Shown piece after piece: positions 9,048-16,129 of a DNA stretch of 64,000 nucleotides. The notes below the pieces were generated by a model. The model had not been told where the DNA came from, did not search any database, and saw only the letters and a program-made list of their open reading frames with translations. Numbering within the stretch: position 1 is the first letter of the stretch; each line of letters begins with the position of its first letter. A program made the position numbers and the translations under genes. The stretch lies in assembly GCA_964498395.1 (NCBI GenBank), contig CAZCHE010000001.1, positions 310,001-374,000 of the forward strand, in the 5' to 3' direction. Source of the DNA: Parapedobacter sp964498395 (GTDB lineage: Bacteria; Bacteroidota; Bacteroidia; Sphingobacteriales; Sphingobacteriaceae).

Positions 9048-10046
9048 ATGAATACAAGAAGAGCATTTATCGGGCGAATCAGTACGGGCATCGCTGCATT
9101 GGCGGTATATCCGGTGATACACCCACTACTTTCCTGTGATGGCTCGCGTCAGGATAAGCAGGGGAACACCAAGACTGATGCGGGATTGTTCTTTAAGATA
9201 TCCTTAGCAGAATGGTCGTTAAACCGGGCACTGTTCAGTGGACAGTTAAACCACTTGGACTTTCCCTTATATGCCAAGGAGAAATTCGGTATAACAGCTG
9301 TGGAGTACGTCAATCAGTTTTTTATGGACAAGGGCAACGATAGGGCATACCTTGACGAACTGAAAACGAGGTGCGATGACAATGGTATCGACAGCGTACT
9401 GATTATGTGTGACCTGGAGGGAGATTTAGGTGATGCTGATGCGGATAACCGCAGGCAGGCGGTCGAGAACCACTACAAATGGGTGGAGGCTGCACGCTAC
9501 CTGGGTTGCCACGCGATACGGGTGAACGCTGCCGGTACGGGTACGGCCGAGGAAGTAGCCGGGCATGCCACGGAAGGCTTGCACCAACTGGCAATTTTTG
9601 CCCAGGATTTCGATATTTCCGTCATTGTGGAGAACCACGGCGGCTACTCGTCCGATGGCGCTTGGTTGAGCCGGGTGATAGGAGCTGTAGGCCTTCCCAA
9701 TTGCGGAACATTACCGGATACCGGCAATTTCTGCATCAGGCGCGCTGAACCGACTGAACAAACCATCGAGGCGTACCTTGCCGCCGAATGCGTGGAGGAG
9801 TACGATCGCTATAAGGGCACGGCCGAATTGTTGCCCTATGCCAAAGGAGTGAGTGCGAAGACGTACGATTTCGATGATCAAGGCAATGAAACCAGTATTG
9901 ACTACCGTAATATCTTAAAACTGGCGAAAGATGCCGGTTTTGCGGGATATATCGGGATTGAGTACGAAGGACATAGCCTCGCCGCTGATGAGGGTATTGC
10001 CAAGACAAAGGCGATGCTCGAACGGTTAGGGCGTGAGCTGACATAG
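9048..10046 (+). CDS. Tat-exported TIM-barrel sugar isomerase/epimerase-like protein
   Basis: Xylose-isomerase-like TIM-barrel protein of 332 residues. The N-terminus carries a twin-arginine motif (TRRAFIGR) and a lipobox-like PLLSC at Cys30, so it is predicted to be exported folded and perhaps lipid-anchored in the periplasm. Likely metal ligands of the family are present: Glu in VIVENHGG (about 194), Asp in LPDTGNF (about 222) and Glu in IGIEYEGH (about 305). Compared with the paralogue at 12249 it has about 22 extra residues after DTGNF. It follows susD by 11 bp and is probably in the same transcript. Related proteins act on sugar acids, keto sugars or 3-keto glycosides; the true substrate is unknown. 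Confidence 0.82.
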   Translation: MNTRRAFIGRISTGIAALAVYPVIHPLLSCDGSRQDKQGNTKTDAGLFFKISLAEWSLNRALFSGQLNHLDFPLYAKEKFGITAVEYVNQFFMDKGNDRAYLDELKTRCDDNGIDSVLIMCDLEGDLGDADADNRRQAVENHYKWVEAARYLGCHAIRVNAAGTGTAEEVAGHATEGLHQLAIFAQDFDISVIVENHGGYSSDGAWLSRVIGAVGLPNCGTLPDTGNFCIRRAEPTEQTIEAYLAAECVEEYDRYKGTAELLPYAKGVSAKTYDFDDQGNETSIDYRNILKLAKDAGFAGYIGIEYEGHSLAADEGIAKTKAMLERLGRELT

Positions 10047-10062
10047 CATACCTATTAAAACA

Positions 10063-10120
10063 ATGCTCTACGGAGCATCGGGGTGCCCGAAAACCATAAT
10101 GGTTGTAGGCACCCCTTTTT
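10063..10120 (+). terminator. Tetraloop hairpin followed by intrinsic terminator
   Basis: ATGCTC-TACG-GAGCAT forms a small hairpin at 10063-10078. It is followed at once by GGGGTGCC (10080-10087) pairing with GGCACCCC (10108-10115) and a T5 run (10116-10120). This should end the susC-susD-isomerase transcript. Confidence 0.8.
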
Positions 10121-10182
10121 ATGAGGTATCGGTTTCGTATCAAAGCCAACTATTTCCTATCTTAGCCGCTTCAACAGCACTG

Positions 10183-11481
10183 ATGTCAATACGTAAAAAC
10201 CACAAGCCGACGATACGGGGATGGGCCATGTTTGATTGGGCAAATTCTGCCTATAACCTCGTGATCACCTCGACGATTTTCCCTGCCTATTATACGGCCA
10301 TCACGTTTACCGAGACGTATGGCGACCGCGTCAATTTTTTTGGCTTTACGGTAGTCAATACGGCTTTGTCGAACTTTTCACTGTCTTTTGCCTATCTGTT
10401 CATGGCGCTGATATTGCCCATATTATCATCGATAGCGGACTTCAAGGGCAATAAAAAATCCTTCATGATGGCATTTACCTATTTGGGTGGCATTGCCTGC
10501 ATGGGGTTGTTTTTCTTTAAGTTGGAAACGCTTGAATGGGGCATTATCTGCTCGACACTAGCGGCAATGGGGTATGTGGGAGGTGTGTTGTTCAATAATT
10601 CGTATCTGCCACAGATCGCAACGGTAGACCAACAGGATCGGGTGAGCGCGCAGGGATTTGCCTATGGGTATGTCGGCTGTGTAACACTCCAAATCATCTG
10701 TTTTGTCATTATACTGAAGCCTGAATGGTTTGGCATCACCGACCCGAGCTTGCCACCACGTTTGTCGTTTTTACTGGTAGGGGTTTGGTGGATTGCTTTT
10801 GCACAAATACCGTTTCGGACATTGCCCAAGGACAACCGCAATGGTCAACGCATCACTAAGCATGTGCTGAAAAAAGGCTTTTCCGAACTGGTGGATGTCT
10901 GGAAGCGGCTTAAGCAGATACCCGAAATCAAACGATTCCTGCCCGCTTTTTTCTGCTATGCCATGGGTGTTCAGACCGTTATGATCGTCGCTGCGGCATT
11001 TGGCGAGAAAGTACTTCATTTAGGGGCACCTAAGTTGATCGGTACGATTCTGATTATCCAATTGGTGGCCATTGCCGGTGCCTACCTGATGTCGCTCTTG
11101 GCGCGATACATTGGCAATGTCAAGGTGCTCATGTTAGTGGTTTGTGTGTGGATAGGTGTATGTATTTCGGCCTACTACATTAACCACGAAATACAGTTTT
11201 ATGTGTTGGCGGCACTCGTGGGGTTGGTAATGGGCGGGATACAATCCCTCTCTCGCTCTACTTATTCGAAATTGTTGCCTCCGGATGAGGAAGATACCGC
11301 TTCCTTTTTTAGTTTTTACGATGTGACCGAGAAGGTCGCCATTGTCATCGGATTGTTTTCGTTTGCACTAATCGAGCAAATGACAAACAATATCCGTTAT
11401 TCGGCCTTGTGTTTAGGCGTGTTTTTTGTAGTGGGGTTGGCATTACTGTTTCGGATGCTTAGGCTTGAACGAAAGAGATAG
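10183..11481 (+). CDS. MFS transporter, UMF1 (Atg22-like) family
   Basis: Inner-membrane permease of 432 residues with about 12 hydrophobic segments. The opening IRGWAMFDWANSAYNLVITS is the hallmark of the UMF1 family, and SLSRSTYSKLLPPDEE (about 360-375) lies in the second half. An in-frame ATG at 10063 would put the terminator inside the gene; the ATG at 10183 is chosen because the family motif follows closely. It could carry the product of the TIM-barrel enzymes into the cytoplasm, but that is inferred from position only. Confidence 0.85.
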   Translation: MSIRKNHKPTIRGWAMFDWANSAYNLVITSTIFPAYYTAITFTETYGDRVNFFGFTVVNTALSNFSLSFAYLFMALILPILSSIADFKGNKKSFMMAFTYLGGIACMGLFFFKLETLEWGIICSTLAAMGYVGGVLFNNSYLPQIATVDQQDRVSAQGFAYGYVGCVTLQIICFVIILKPEWFGITDPSLPPRLSFLLVGVWWIAFAQIPFRTLPKDNRNGQRITKHVLKKGFSELVDVWKRLKQIPEIKRFLPAFFCYAMGVQTVMIVAAAFGEKVLHLGAPKLIGTILIIQLVAIAGAYLMSLLARYIGNVKVLMLVVCVWIGVCISAYYINHEIQFYVLAALVGLVMGGIQSLSRSTYSKLLPPDEEDTASFFSFYDVTEKVAIVIGLFSFALIEQMTNNIRYSALCLGVFFVVGLALLFRMLRLERKR

Positions 11482-11484
11482 ACG

Positions 11485-12213
11485 ATGAATGTAGCGTTGT
11501 TCATACCGTGTTTTATTGACCAGTTGTTTCCCGAGACAGCCTTTAACACCCTTCGTGTGTTGGAAAAAGCAGGCTGCCAGGTCAGCTATAATCCGCAGCA
11601 AACCTGTTGTGGGCAACCGGCATATAACGCTGGGTTTTGGGATGAGGCAAAAAAAATAGGCACCAAATTTCTGGACGATTTCTCGCCCGACAGTTATATC
11701 GTTTCTCCCTCTGCCTCCTGCACGGGCATGGTGAAGTATGCGTATAATGATTTGTTTACCAATACCATGGTGCATAATCGCTGCCGGTCCATACAAGGGA
11801 ATATCCACGAGCTTTCTGATTTTCTTGTGAATGTATTGAAAAAAGACTATTTTGGAGCTGAATTAGAGGGGAGGGCGGTTTATCACGATGCGTGTTCGGC
11901 ATTGCGTGAGTGTCATATTCGAGCGGAACCCCGCCAGTTGCTGGGTAATGTAGAGGGACTGGAGTTGGTGGAGATGAAAGACACGGATATGTGTTGCGGT
12001 TTCGGCGGCACATTTGCGGTAAAATTTGATGCAATATCCAGTGCCATGGCCGAGCAGAAAGTGCATCGTGCGATGGAAATGGAAGCCGATTATATTATAT
12101 CCACCGATGCCTCGTGTTTATTGCACCTCCAAGGTTATATTGACAAGCACGCATTGCCAGTCAAAACCATGCATTTAGTAGACGTCCTGGCCAATGGTTG
12201 GGGGAATATTTGA
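11485..12213 (+). CDS. LutA/YkgE-like (Fe-S)-binding protein with two CCG domains
   Basis: Protein of 242 residues with two cysteine-rich CCG domains: QTCCGQPAYN (about 39-48) and DMCCGFGGTF (about 168-177), each with further cysteines upstream. This is the layout of LutA/LldE, an electron-transfer subunit of the LutABC L-lactate oxidation complex. LutB and LutC are not in the window, so it either works with partners elsewhere or has been recruited to another oxidoreductase. It starts 3 bp after the MFS gene and is thus probably cotranscribed with it. Confidence 0.85.
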   Translation: MNVALFIPCFIDQLFPETAFNTLRVLEKAGCQVSYNPQQTCCGQPAYNAGFWDEAKKIGTKFLDDFSPDSYIVSPSASCTGMVKYAYNDLFTNTMVHNRCRSIQGNIHELSDFLVNVLKKDYFGAELEGRAVYHDACSALRECHIRAEPRQLLGNVEGLELVEMKDTDMCCGFGGTFAVKFDAISSAMAEQKVHRAMEMEADYIISTDASCLLHLQGYIDKHALPVKTMHLVDVLANGWGNI

Positions 12214-12248
12214 TCGAACGGAGTTACTAACTTTATAACTATAAATAG

Positions 12249-13151
12249 ATGACAGACAGAAGAACATTTTTGAAACATTTGGGGGTTGGAGCATTGGGGC
12301 TATCCGTATTGCCTGCTGTGGCCAAGCCATTGGTTTTTAATCAAAAGAACGCACTTTTTTTTGATATTTCGTTAGCGCAATGGTCATTGCACAAAACTAT
12401 TTTTGGAGGGAAATTGGATAATCTTGATTTTCCAAAAGTAGCTGCCCAAACATTCGATATTCACGCGGTAGAATATGTCAATCAGTTTTTTAAAGACAAG
12501 GCTAAGGATACGGCTTATCTGTCTGATCTACGTCAGCGAGCAGCCGATCATGGTGTCAAAAATGTATTGATCATGGTGGATGGTGAGGGGAATTTAGGAA
12601 CACCGTCTGATGCTGAGCGGAATCAAGCGGTGGAAAACCATTACCAATGGGTAGAAGCCGCGAAATTCCTGGGGTGTCATGCCATCCGGGTGAATGCTGC
12701 AGGTAAGGGAACGCCCGAGGAGATCAAGGCCGCTGCCATCGATGGTTTGGGTCGGTTGAGCGAATTTGCTGCCCAGCATGACATCAGTGTGATCGTGGAG
12801 AACCACGGTGGCCCTTCATCGCATGGCGATTGGTTGAGTGCCGTGTTGGGTGGAGTGGACAAACCGAATTGCGGAAGCCTCCCAGACTTTGGGAATTTCT
12901 ACGAATATGACCGTTACCAAGGTGTTGAGGAATTAATGCCCTTTGCCAAAGGGGTAAGCGCGAAGGCCAATGCATTTGATGAGCGTGGAGACGAAGCCAA
13001 CATCGATTACAGGCGCATGTTGAAAATCGTGAAAGACGCGGGATACACAGGATATGTTGGCATTGAATATGAGGGCAATGAATTGAGCGAAGAAGAAGGT
13101 ATCAAGGCCACCAAGAAACTGTTGGAAAGGGTAGGAGCTGAACTAAGTTAG
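12249..13151 (+). CDS. Tat-exported TIM-barrel sugar isomerase/epimerase-like protein, short form
   Basis: Paralogue of the protein at 9048, 300 residues. A full twin-arginine signal is present (TDRRTFLK, then a hydrophobic stretch to about residue 26). Candidate metal ligands: Glu in VIVENHGGPSS (about 180), Asp in LPDFGNF (about 215) and Glu in VGIEYEGNE (about 273). The stretch after FGNF runs directly into YEYDRYQG, so the loop of about 22 residues seen in the other copy is missing. That loop is close to the barrel mouth, so the two copies may differ in substrate. It ends the plus-strand run of module A and is followed by a terminator. Confidence 0.82.
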   Translation: MTDRRTFLKHLGVGALGLSVLPAVAKPLVFNQKNALFFDISLAQWSLHKTIFGGKLDNLDFPKVAAQTFDIHAVEYVNQFFKDKAKDTAYLSDLRQRAADHGVKNVLIMVDGEGNLGTPSDAERNQAVENHYQWVEAAKFLGCHAIRVNAAGKGTPEEIKAAAIDGLGRLSEFAAQHDISVIVENHGGPSSHGDWLSAVLGGVDKPNCGSLPDFGNFYEYDRYQGVEELMPFAKGVSAKANAFDERGDEANIDYRRMLKIVKDAGYTGYVGIEYEGNELSEEEGIKATKKLLERVGAELS

Positions 13152-13181
13152 CCCGTATCCGTTAAGTATTTAGCATATTCA

Positions 13182-13208
13182 CCCGCAGCATCATGTTGCG
13201 GGTTTTTT
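13182..13208 (+). terminator. Intrinsic terminator after module A
   Basis: CCCGCA (13182-13187) pairs with TGCGGG (13197-13202) and is followed by six T. It lies between the isomerase and the convergent yqgE gene. Confidence 0.8.
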
Positions 13209-13218
13209 ATATGTCAAG

Positions 13219-13785
13219 TCAATTCCACATCGGGTTTTGGGGGAAATTGGCGACATGGGCATATTTCGGCCCTAGAGAAACGATCGCCTCTTTCCATAGG
13301 TTCTCCCCGTCGTTGCCGAAAGTAATGTCAGGATTGTAATGGTTGCTGATGACCCACGCATTGTCGTTAAGCTCGTCCTCCAACTGCCCGGGGCTCCAGC
13401 CCGAATACCCCATGAAAAATTTAACTTCATCTTTACTGATATCGCCATTACGAATCAATATTTGCAGGCTCTCGAAATTGCCACCCCAGTAGATGCCGTT
13501 GCCCAAGCCGATACCGCTGTTCAACTTATCGTAGCATTTATGTATGAAATGAATGCTCTCTTGGGCTACTGGCCCACCGAAGAAAAGCGGGAAATCAGCC
13601 TCGGGGAAATCATCCATGACATCCCTAAGCGATATGGTGGCCGGTTGGTTGAGCACATACCCGACAGTGCCATCCTCTACGTGATGTTCGCATAGCAAGA
13701 TGACCGCACGCTGGAAATTAGGGTCAAGCATAAATGGCTCCGATAGGAGCAAACTGGCCACCTGCGGGATGTTTTTATTGAACAT
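13219..13785 (-). CDS. YqgE/AlgH family protein
   Basis: Conserved cytoplasmic protein of 188 residues, function uncertain in the family. Family motifs are visible: LLLSEPFMLDPNFQRAVILL (about 11-30), VGYVLNQPA, PLFFGGPV (about 68) and FFMGYSGWSPGQLEDEL (about 123-140). The ATG at 13785 fits the family start; a GTG at 13797 is in frame. It sits alone between the two sugar modules on the opposite strand. Confidence 0.93.
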   Translation of the reverse strand: MFNKNIPQVASLLLSEPFMLDPNFQRAVILLCEHHVEDGTVGYVLNQPATISLRDVMDDFPEADFPLFFGGPVAQESIHFIHKCYDKLNSGIGLGNGIYWGGNFESLQILIRNGDISKDEVKFFMGYSGWSPGQLEDELNDNAWVISNHYNPDITFGNDGENLWKEAIVSLGPKYAHVANFPQNPMWN

Positions 13786-13970
13786 AGTGCATACCACTTT
13801 TCTGTACTACACGTAAATGTAAGAAAAGTTTATAGAAATGGCAAAAGTTAGCCATGATACATAAGGACTGTTTCCCAATTGAAAACCGGGATTTTCCCAT
13901 GCCTTTCTGCAGCCTCGTCGGAAAACGACTTGTATATTGACGTTTGCACCAGAAGAAAAACACAAATTGT

Positions 13971-14000
13971 TTTGGACTTTACCTAAAAGCACTATCTTTA
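13971..14000 (+). promoter_or_regulatory. Possible promoter of second ECF sigma gene, TTTG-N18-TATCTTTA
   Basis: TTTG at 13971-13974, spacer of 18 nt and TATCTTTA at 13993-14000, one mismatch from TAnnTTTG. It lies 73 nt before the sigma gene. Nothing else is evident in the gap 13798-14073 apart from the palindrome at 14039. Confidence 0.4.
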
Positions 14001-14038
14001 CCGAATTAATTTAACTCCGCGACCAATTATACCTTAGG

Positions 14039-14054
14039 CAATTCAGCTGAATTG
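14039..14054. promoter_or_regulatory. Perfect 16-bp palindrome before second ECF sigma gene
   Basis: CAATTCAGCTGAATTG is its own reverse complement. It ends 19 nt before the sigma-factor ATG and is followed by GGGGTTTTT. Candidate operator; as RNA it could also form a 6-bp stem with an AGCT loop followed by a T run, so a weak attenuator is possible. Confidence 0.45.
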
Positions 14055-14073
14055 GGGTTTTTGTTGAAGAAAA

Positions 14074-14658
14074 ATGGATGAAACATCATTGTTGGATGGT
14101 TTGGCAGCCAGTGACAAGCGCGCATTCTCGGTATTATTCGATTATTATTGGAAGGATCTTTACGCTTACGTCAATCGGTTGGTTAAAGACAAGGATGAGA
14201 GCGTGGATATTGTCCAAGACACGTTCACTTCACTGTGGCAGCAGCGCGAACAATTGGCTAAGGTAAAATCACTGAAGGGATACATTTACGCCATGGTGCA
14301 CCATAAAGCGATCCTGTTTATAAAGAATAGCGTTCGCCACCGGAATTACTTGGATACGATGGCTTCTTATTTCCCAGAATCCATTGAAACAACGGAAGAA
14401 GAATTGGATGCACATGAGTTAGAAATGTTTATCAATAAGGAAATCGAAAACCTCCCGCCTCGGATGCGTGAGATTTTTCTATTGAGTAGATTCGAGCAGC
14501 TTTCTTATAAAGAAATTGCGATTAAACTCGCTATCGCAGAAAACACCGTTCGGAAGCAAATCAGTTTTTCGCTAAAGTATCTACGCATGAAGCTGAGCAA
14601 AACCTACTATTCTTCCGTGGTAACCGTGGTAACATTGGCCAAGCTTCTTGGCTATTAG
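14074..14658 (+). CDS. ECF RNA polymerase sigma factor (FecI-like)
   Basis: Second sigma factor of the same class, 194 residues. Region 2 lies at about 20-85 (FSVLFDYYWKDLYAYVNRL, ESVDIVQDTFTSLWQQREQL) and region 4 at about 128-185 (LPPRMREIFLLSRFEQLSYK, EIAIKLAIAENTVRKQISFS). It heads module B and should drive the susC at 16130. It is a diverged paralogue of the protein at 1812. Confidence 0.93.
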   Translation: MDETSLLDGLAASDKRAFSVLFDYYWKDLYAYVNRLVKDKDESVDIVQDTFTSLWQQREQLAKVKSLKGYIYAMVHHKAILFIKNSVRHRNYLDTMASYFPESIETTEEELDAHELEMFINKEIENLPPRMREIFLLSRFEQLSYKEIAIKLAIAENTVRKQISFSLKYLRMKLSKTYYSSVVTVVTLAKLLGY

Positions 14659-14814
14659 TTAGCAGCGGGCGTTTCCCAGCGACTTCCGTTCGGATACCCA
14701 CTCCCTAAAAAATCTATTGACTATTTTTTCTTGCTGAAAAACAATGGTTTATGTATTTTTCGTTTTTGTTACTACTACTTTTTCGGGTTTCGATACACTT
14801 AGCACATGTAACTG

Positions 14815-14856
14815 GCCATATAGACCAATGGAAAGGGCCAGCCATATAGACCAATG
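14815..14856 (+). repeat. 16-bp direct repeat duplicating the fecR start region
   Basis: GCCATATAGACCAATG occurs at 14815-14830 and 14841-14856. The second copy ends in the fecR start codon; the first ends in another ATG (14828), which opens a 14-codon frame closing at 14870-14872, inside the start of fecR in another frame. The rest of 14659-14814 shows nothing recognisable beyond A/T-rich sequence. Confidence 0.85.
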
Positions 14857-16017
14857 CAAAGGAAAAGAATAAATCGATTAGTCGAACGGTATCTTCAGGG
14901 CAATTGTACGGATGAGGAACGCCAAATGCTTTACTTTTGGCTGACCAAACAGGCTGCTGAGGAAGAATGGGAATGGCAGCCCGGTGAGGAAGACGAGGTG
15001 GAAAACCGCCTACGTTACCACTTACGGGATTTATTGGAGACAGCCGAAACTGAACAGGTGGTTGATACGCCTACTGGTTTCCCTTTCCGCAAGCTGGCAG
15101 CGATTGCTGCTTCTATTTTGGTGGTGTTAAGCGTGGGGATATGGTACTTTCACGATTCCCCTGATTCCCCCAGCGAGTTGATGGTCAGTGAAGTGCAGCA
15201 AGCATTACGTTTCGAAAATCATCATGCGCTGGTTATCCGAGCAGATGGTGTCGATCATCCCATCGATAGTATGGTCATTGGTGAAGAATCGATCATTGGT
15301 CAGGTGGTCGTGAAAAAGCTGTCGGATAATAGCCTGAGCTACAGTCGTCATCTTGAGAGCGCGGAATTGCCCGATGAACCATCCAATCATTTGGTAGTTG
15401 TACCGAAAGGTAGGGATTTCAATGTGACACTTCCAGATGGTTCTTCGGTTTGGCTGAATACGGAGTCGGCTTTAGAATTCCCTACAACCTTTGCTGGGGG
15501 AGAGCGGCGCGTGGCCATATCGGGCGAAGCATTCTTTGAAGTGGTGTCTGACAAGGAGAACCCTTTTATCGTCATGGCCAACGATATGGAAGTCACGGCG
15601 ACGGGTACGCAGTTTAATGTTAGGGCCTACCACGATGAAGAAACCCACTATACCACACTGATTGAAGGTGTGGTGACCGTGACGGCAGAAGAAGCATCCA
15701 CGCACATGGCGCCGAATCAGCAAGCGACATGGCAAAAGGGGGGGGCTGGCATCGTCATTGGGGAAGCCAACATTGCCAATATCATGGCCAAGAAGAACGG
15801 TTATTTTGCTTTTCATGAACAAGATATCAAGAGCATCATGAAGGAAATTTCCCGATGGTACGATGTAGAAGTATTTTTCCAGGGTGAAGTATCGGGTCGC
15901 TTATTCGGCGGCACGTTTTCGCGCCATCGGGAGTTGGGCGAGCTATTGGAATATTTTGGATCCATCGGAGGGTTTAAATTTAAACAAAAGGGAAGGAGGA
16001 TTATCGTTATGTCTTAG
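14854..16017 (+). CDS. FecR-family anti-sigma factor
   Basis: Membrane regulator of 387 residues for the preceding ECF sigma factor. The N-terminal part is cytoplasmic (1-73), followed by one transmembrane helix (about 76-96), a periplasmic FecR domain (about 170-290: VVVPKGRDFNVTLPDGSSVW, AISGEAFFEVVSDKENPFIV, VTATGTQFNVRAY) and a C-terminal DUF4974-type domain (about 315-387, FHEQDIKSIMKEISRWYDVE). It should relay the signal from the STN domain of the SusC encoded next. Confidence 0.93.
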   Translation: MQRKRINRLVERYLQGNCTDEERQMLYFWLTKQAAEEEWEWQPGEEDEVENRLRYHLRDLLETAETEQVVDTPTGFPFRKLAAIAASILVVLSVGIWYFHDSPDSPSELMVSEVQQALRFENHHALVIRADGVDHPIDSMVIGEESIIGQVVVKKLSDNSLSYSRHLESAELPDEPSNHLVVVPKGRDFNVTLPDGSSVWLNTESALEFPTTFAGGERRVAISGEAFFEVVSDKENPFIVMANDMEVTATGTQFNVRAYHDEETHYTTLIEGVVTVTAEEASTHMAPNQQATWQKGGAGIVIGEANIANIMAKKNGYFAFHEQDIKSIMKEISRWYDVEVFFQGEVSGRLFGGTFSRHRELGELLEYFGSIGGFKFKQKGRRIIVMS

Positions 16018-16032
16018 TTCGACTCATAAAAA

Positions 16033-16060
16033 AACCGAAAGTGTACCACCACTTCCGGTT
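16033..16060 (+). promoter_or_regulatory. Hairpin in susC leader (module B)
   Basis: Positions 16033-16043 pair with 16050-16060 through ten base pairs and one A/C mismatch, loop of 6 nt. It begins 16 nt after the fecR stop and lies 70 nt before the susC start. A run of A precedes it and no T run follows, exactly as for the first susC leader. Confidence 0.55.
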
Positions 16061-16129
16061 CATCCAGCAGCAAACGCTGTGATTAGGTCATTCAATTGCG
16101 GAAACAATTATTTAACTAACCTAATATAT

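Noticed and set aside
10063..10182. Extended start of the UMF1 transporter
   Set aside because: The 40-codon extension contains a hairpin and a full intrinsic terminator with T run; the family N-terminus begins shortly after the ATG at 10183.
15884..16129. Extended start of the second susC inside fecR
   Set aside because: It would read through the fecR end and the leader hairpin and has no signal peptide; the ATG at 16130 gives the proper export signal.
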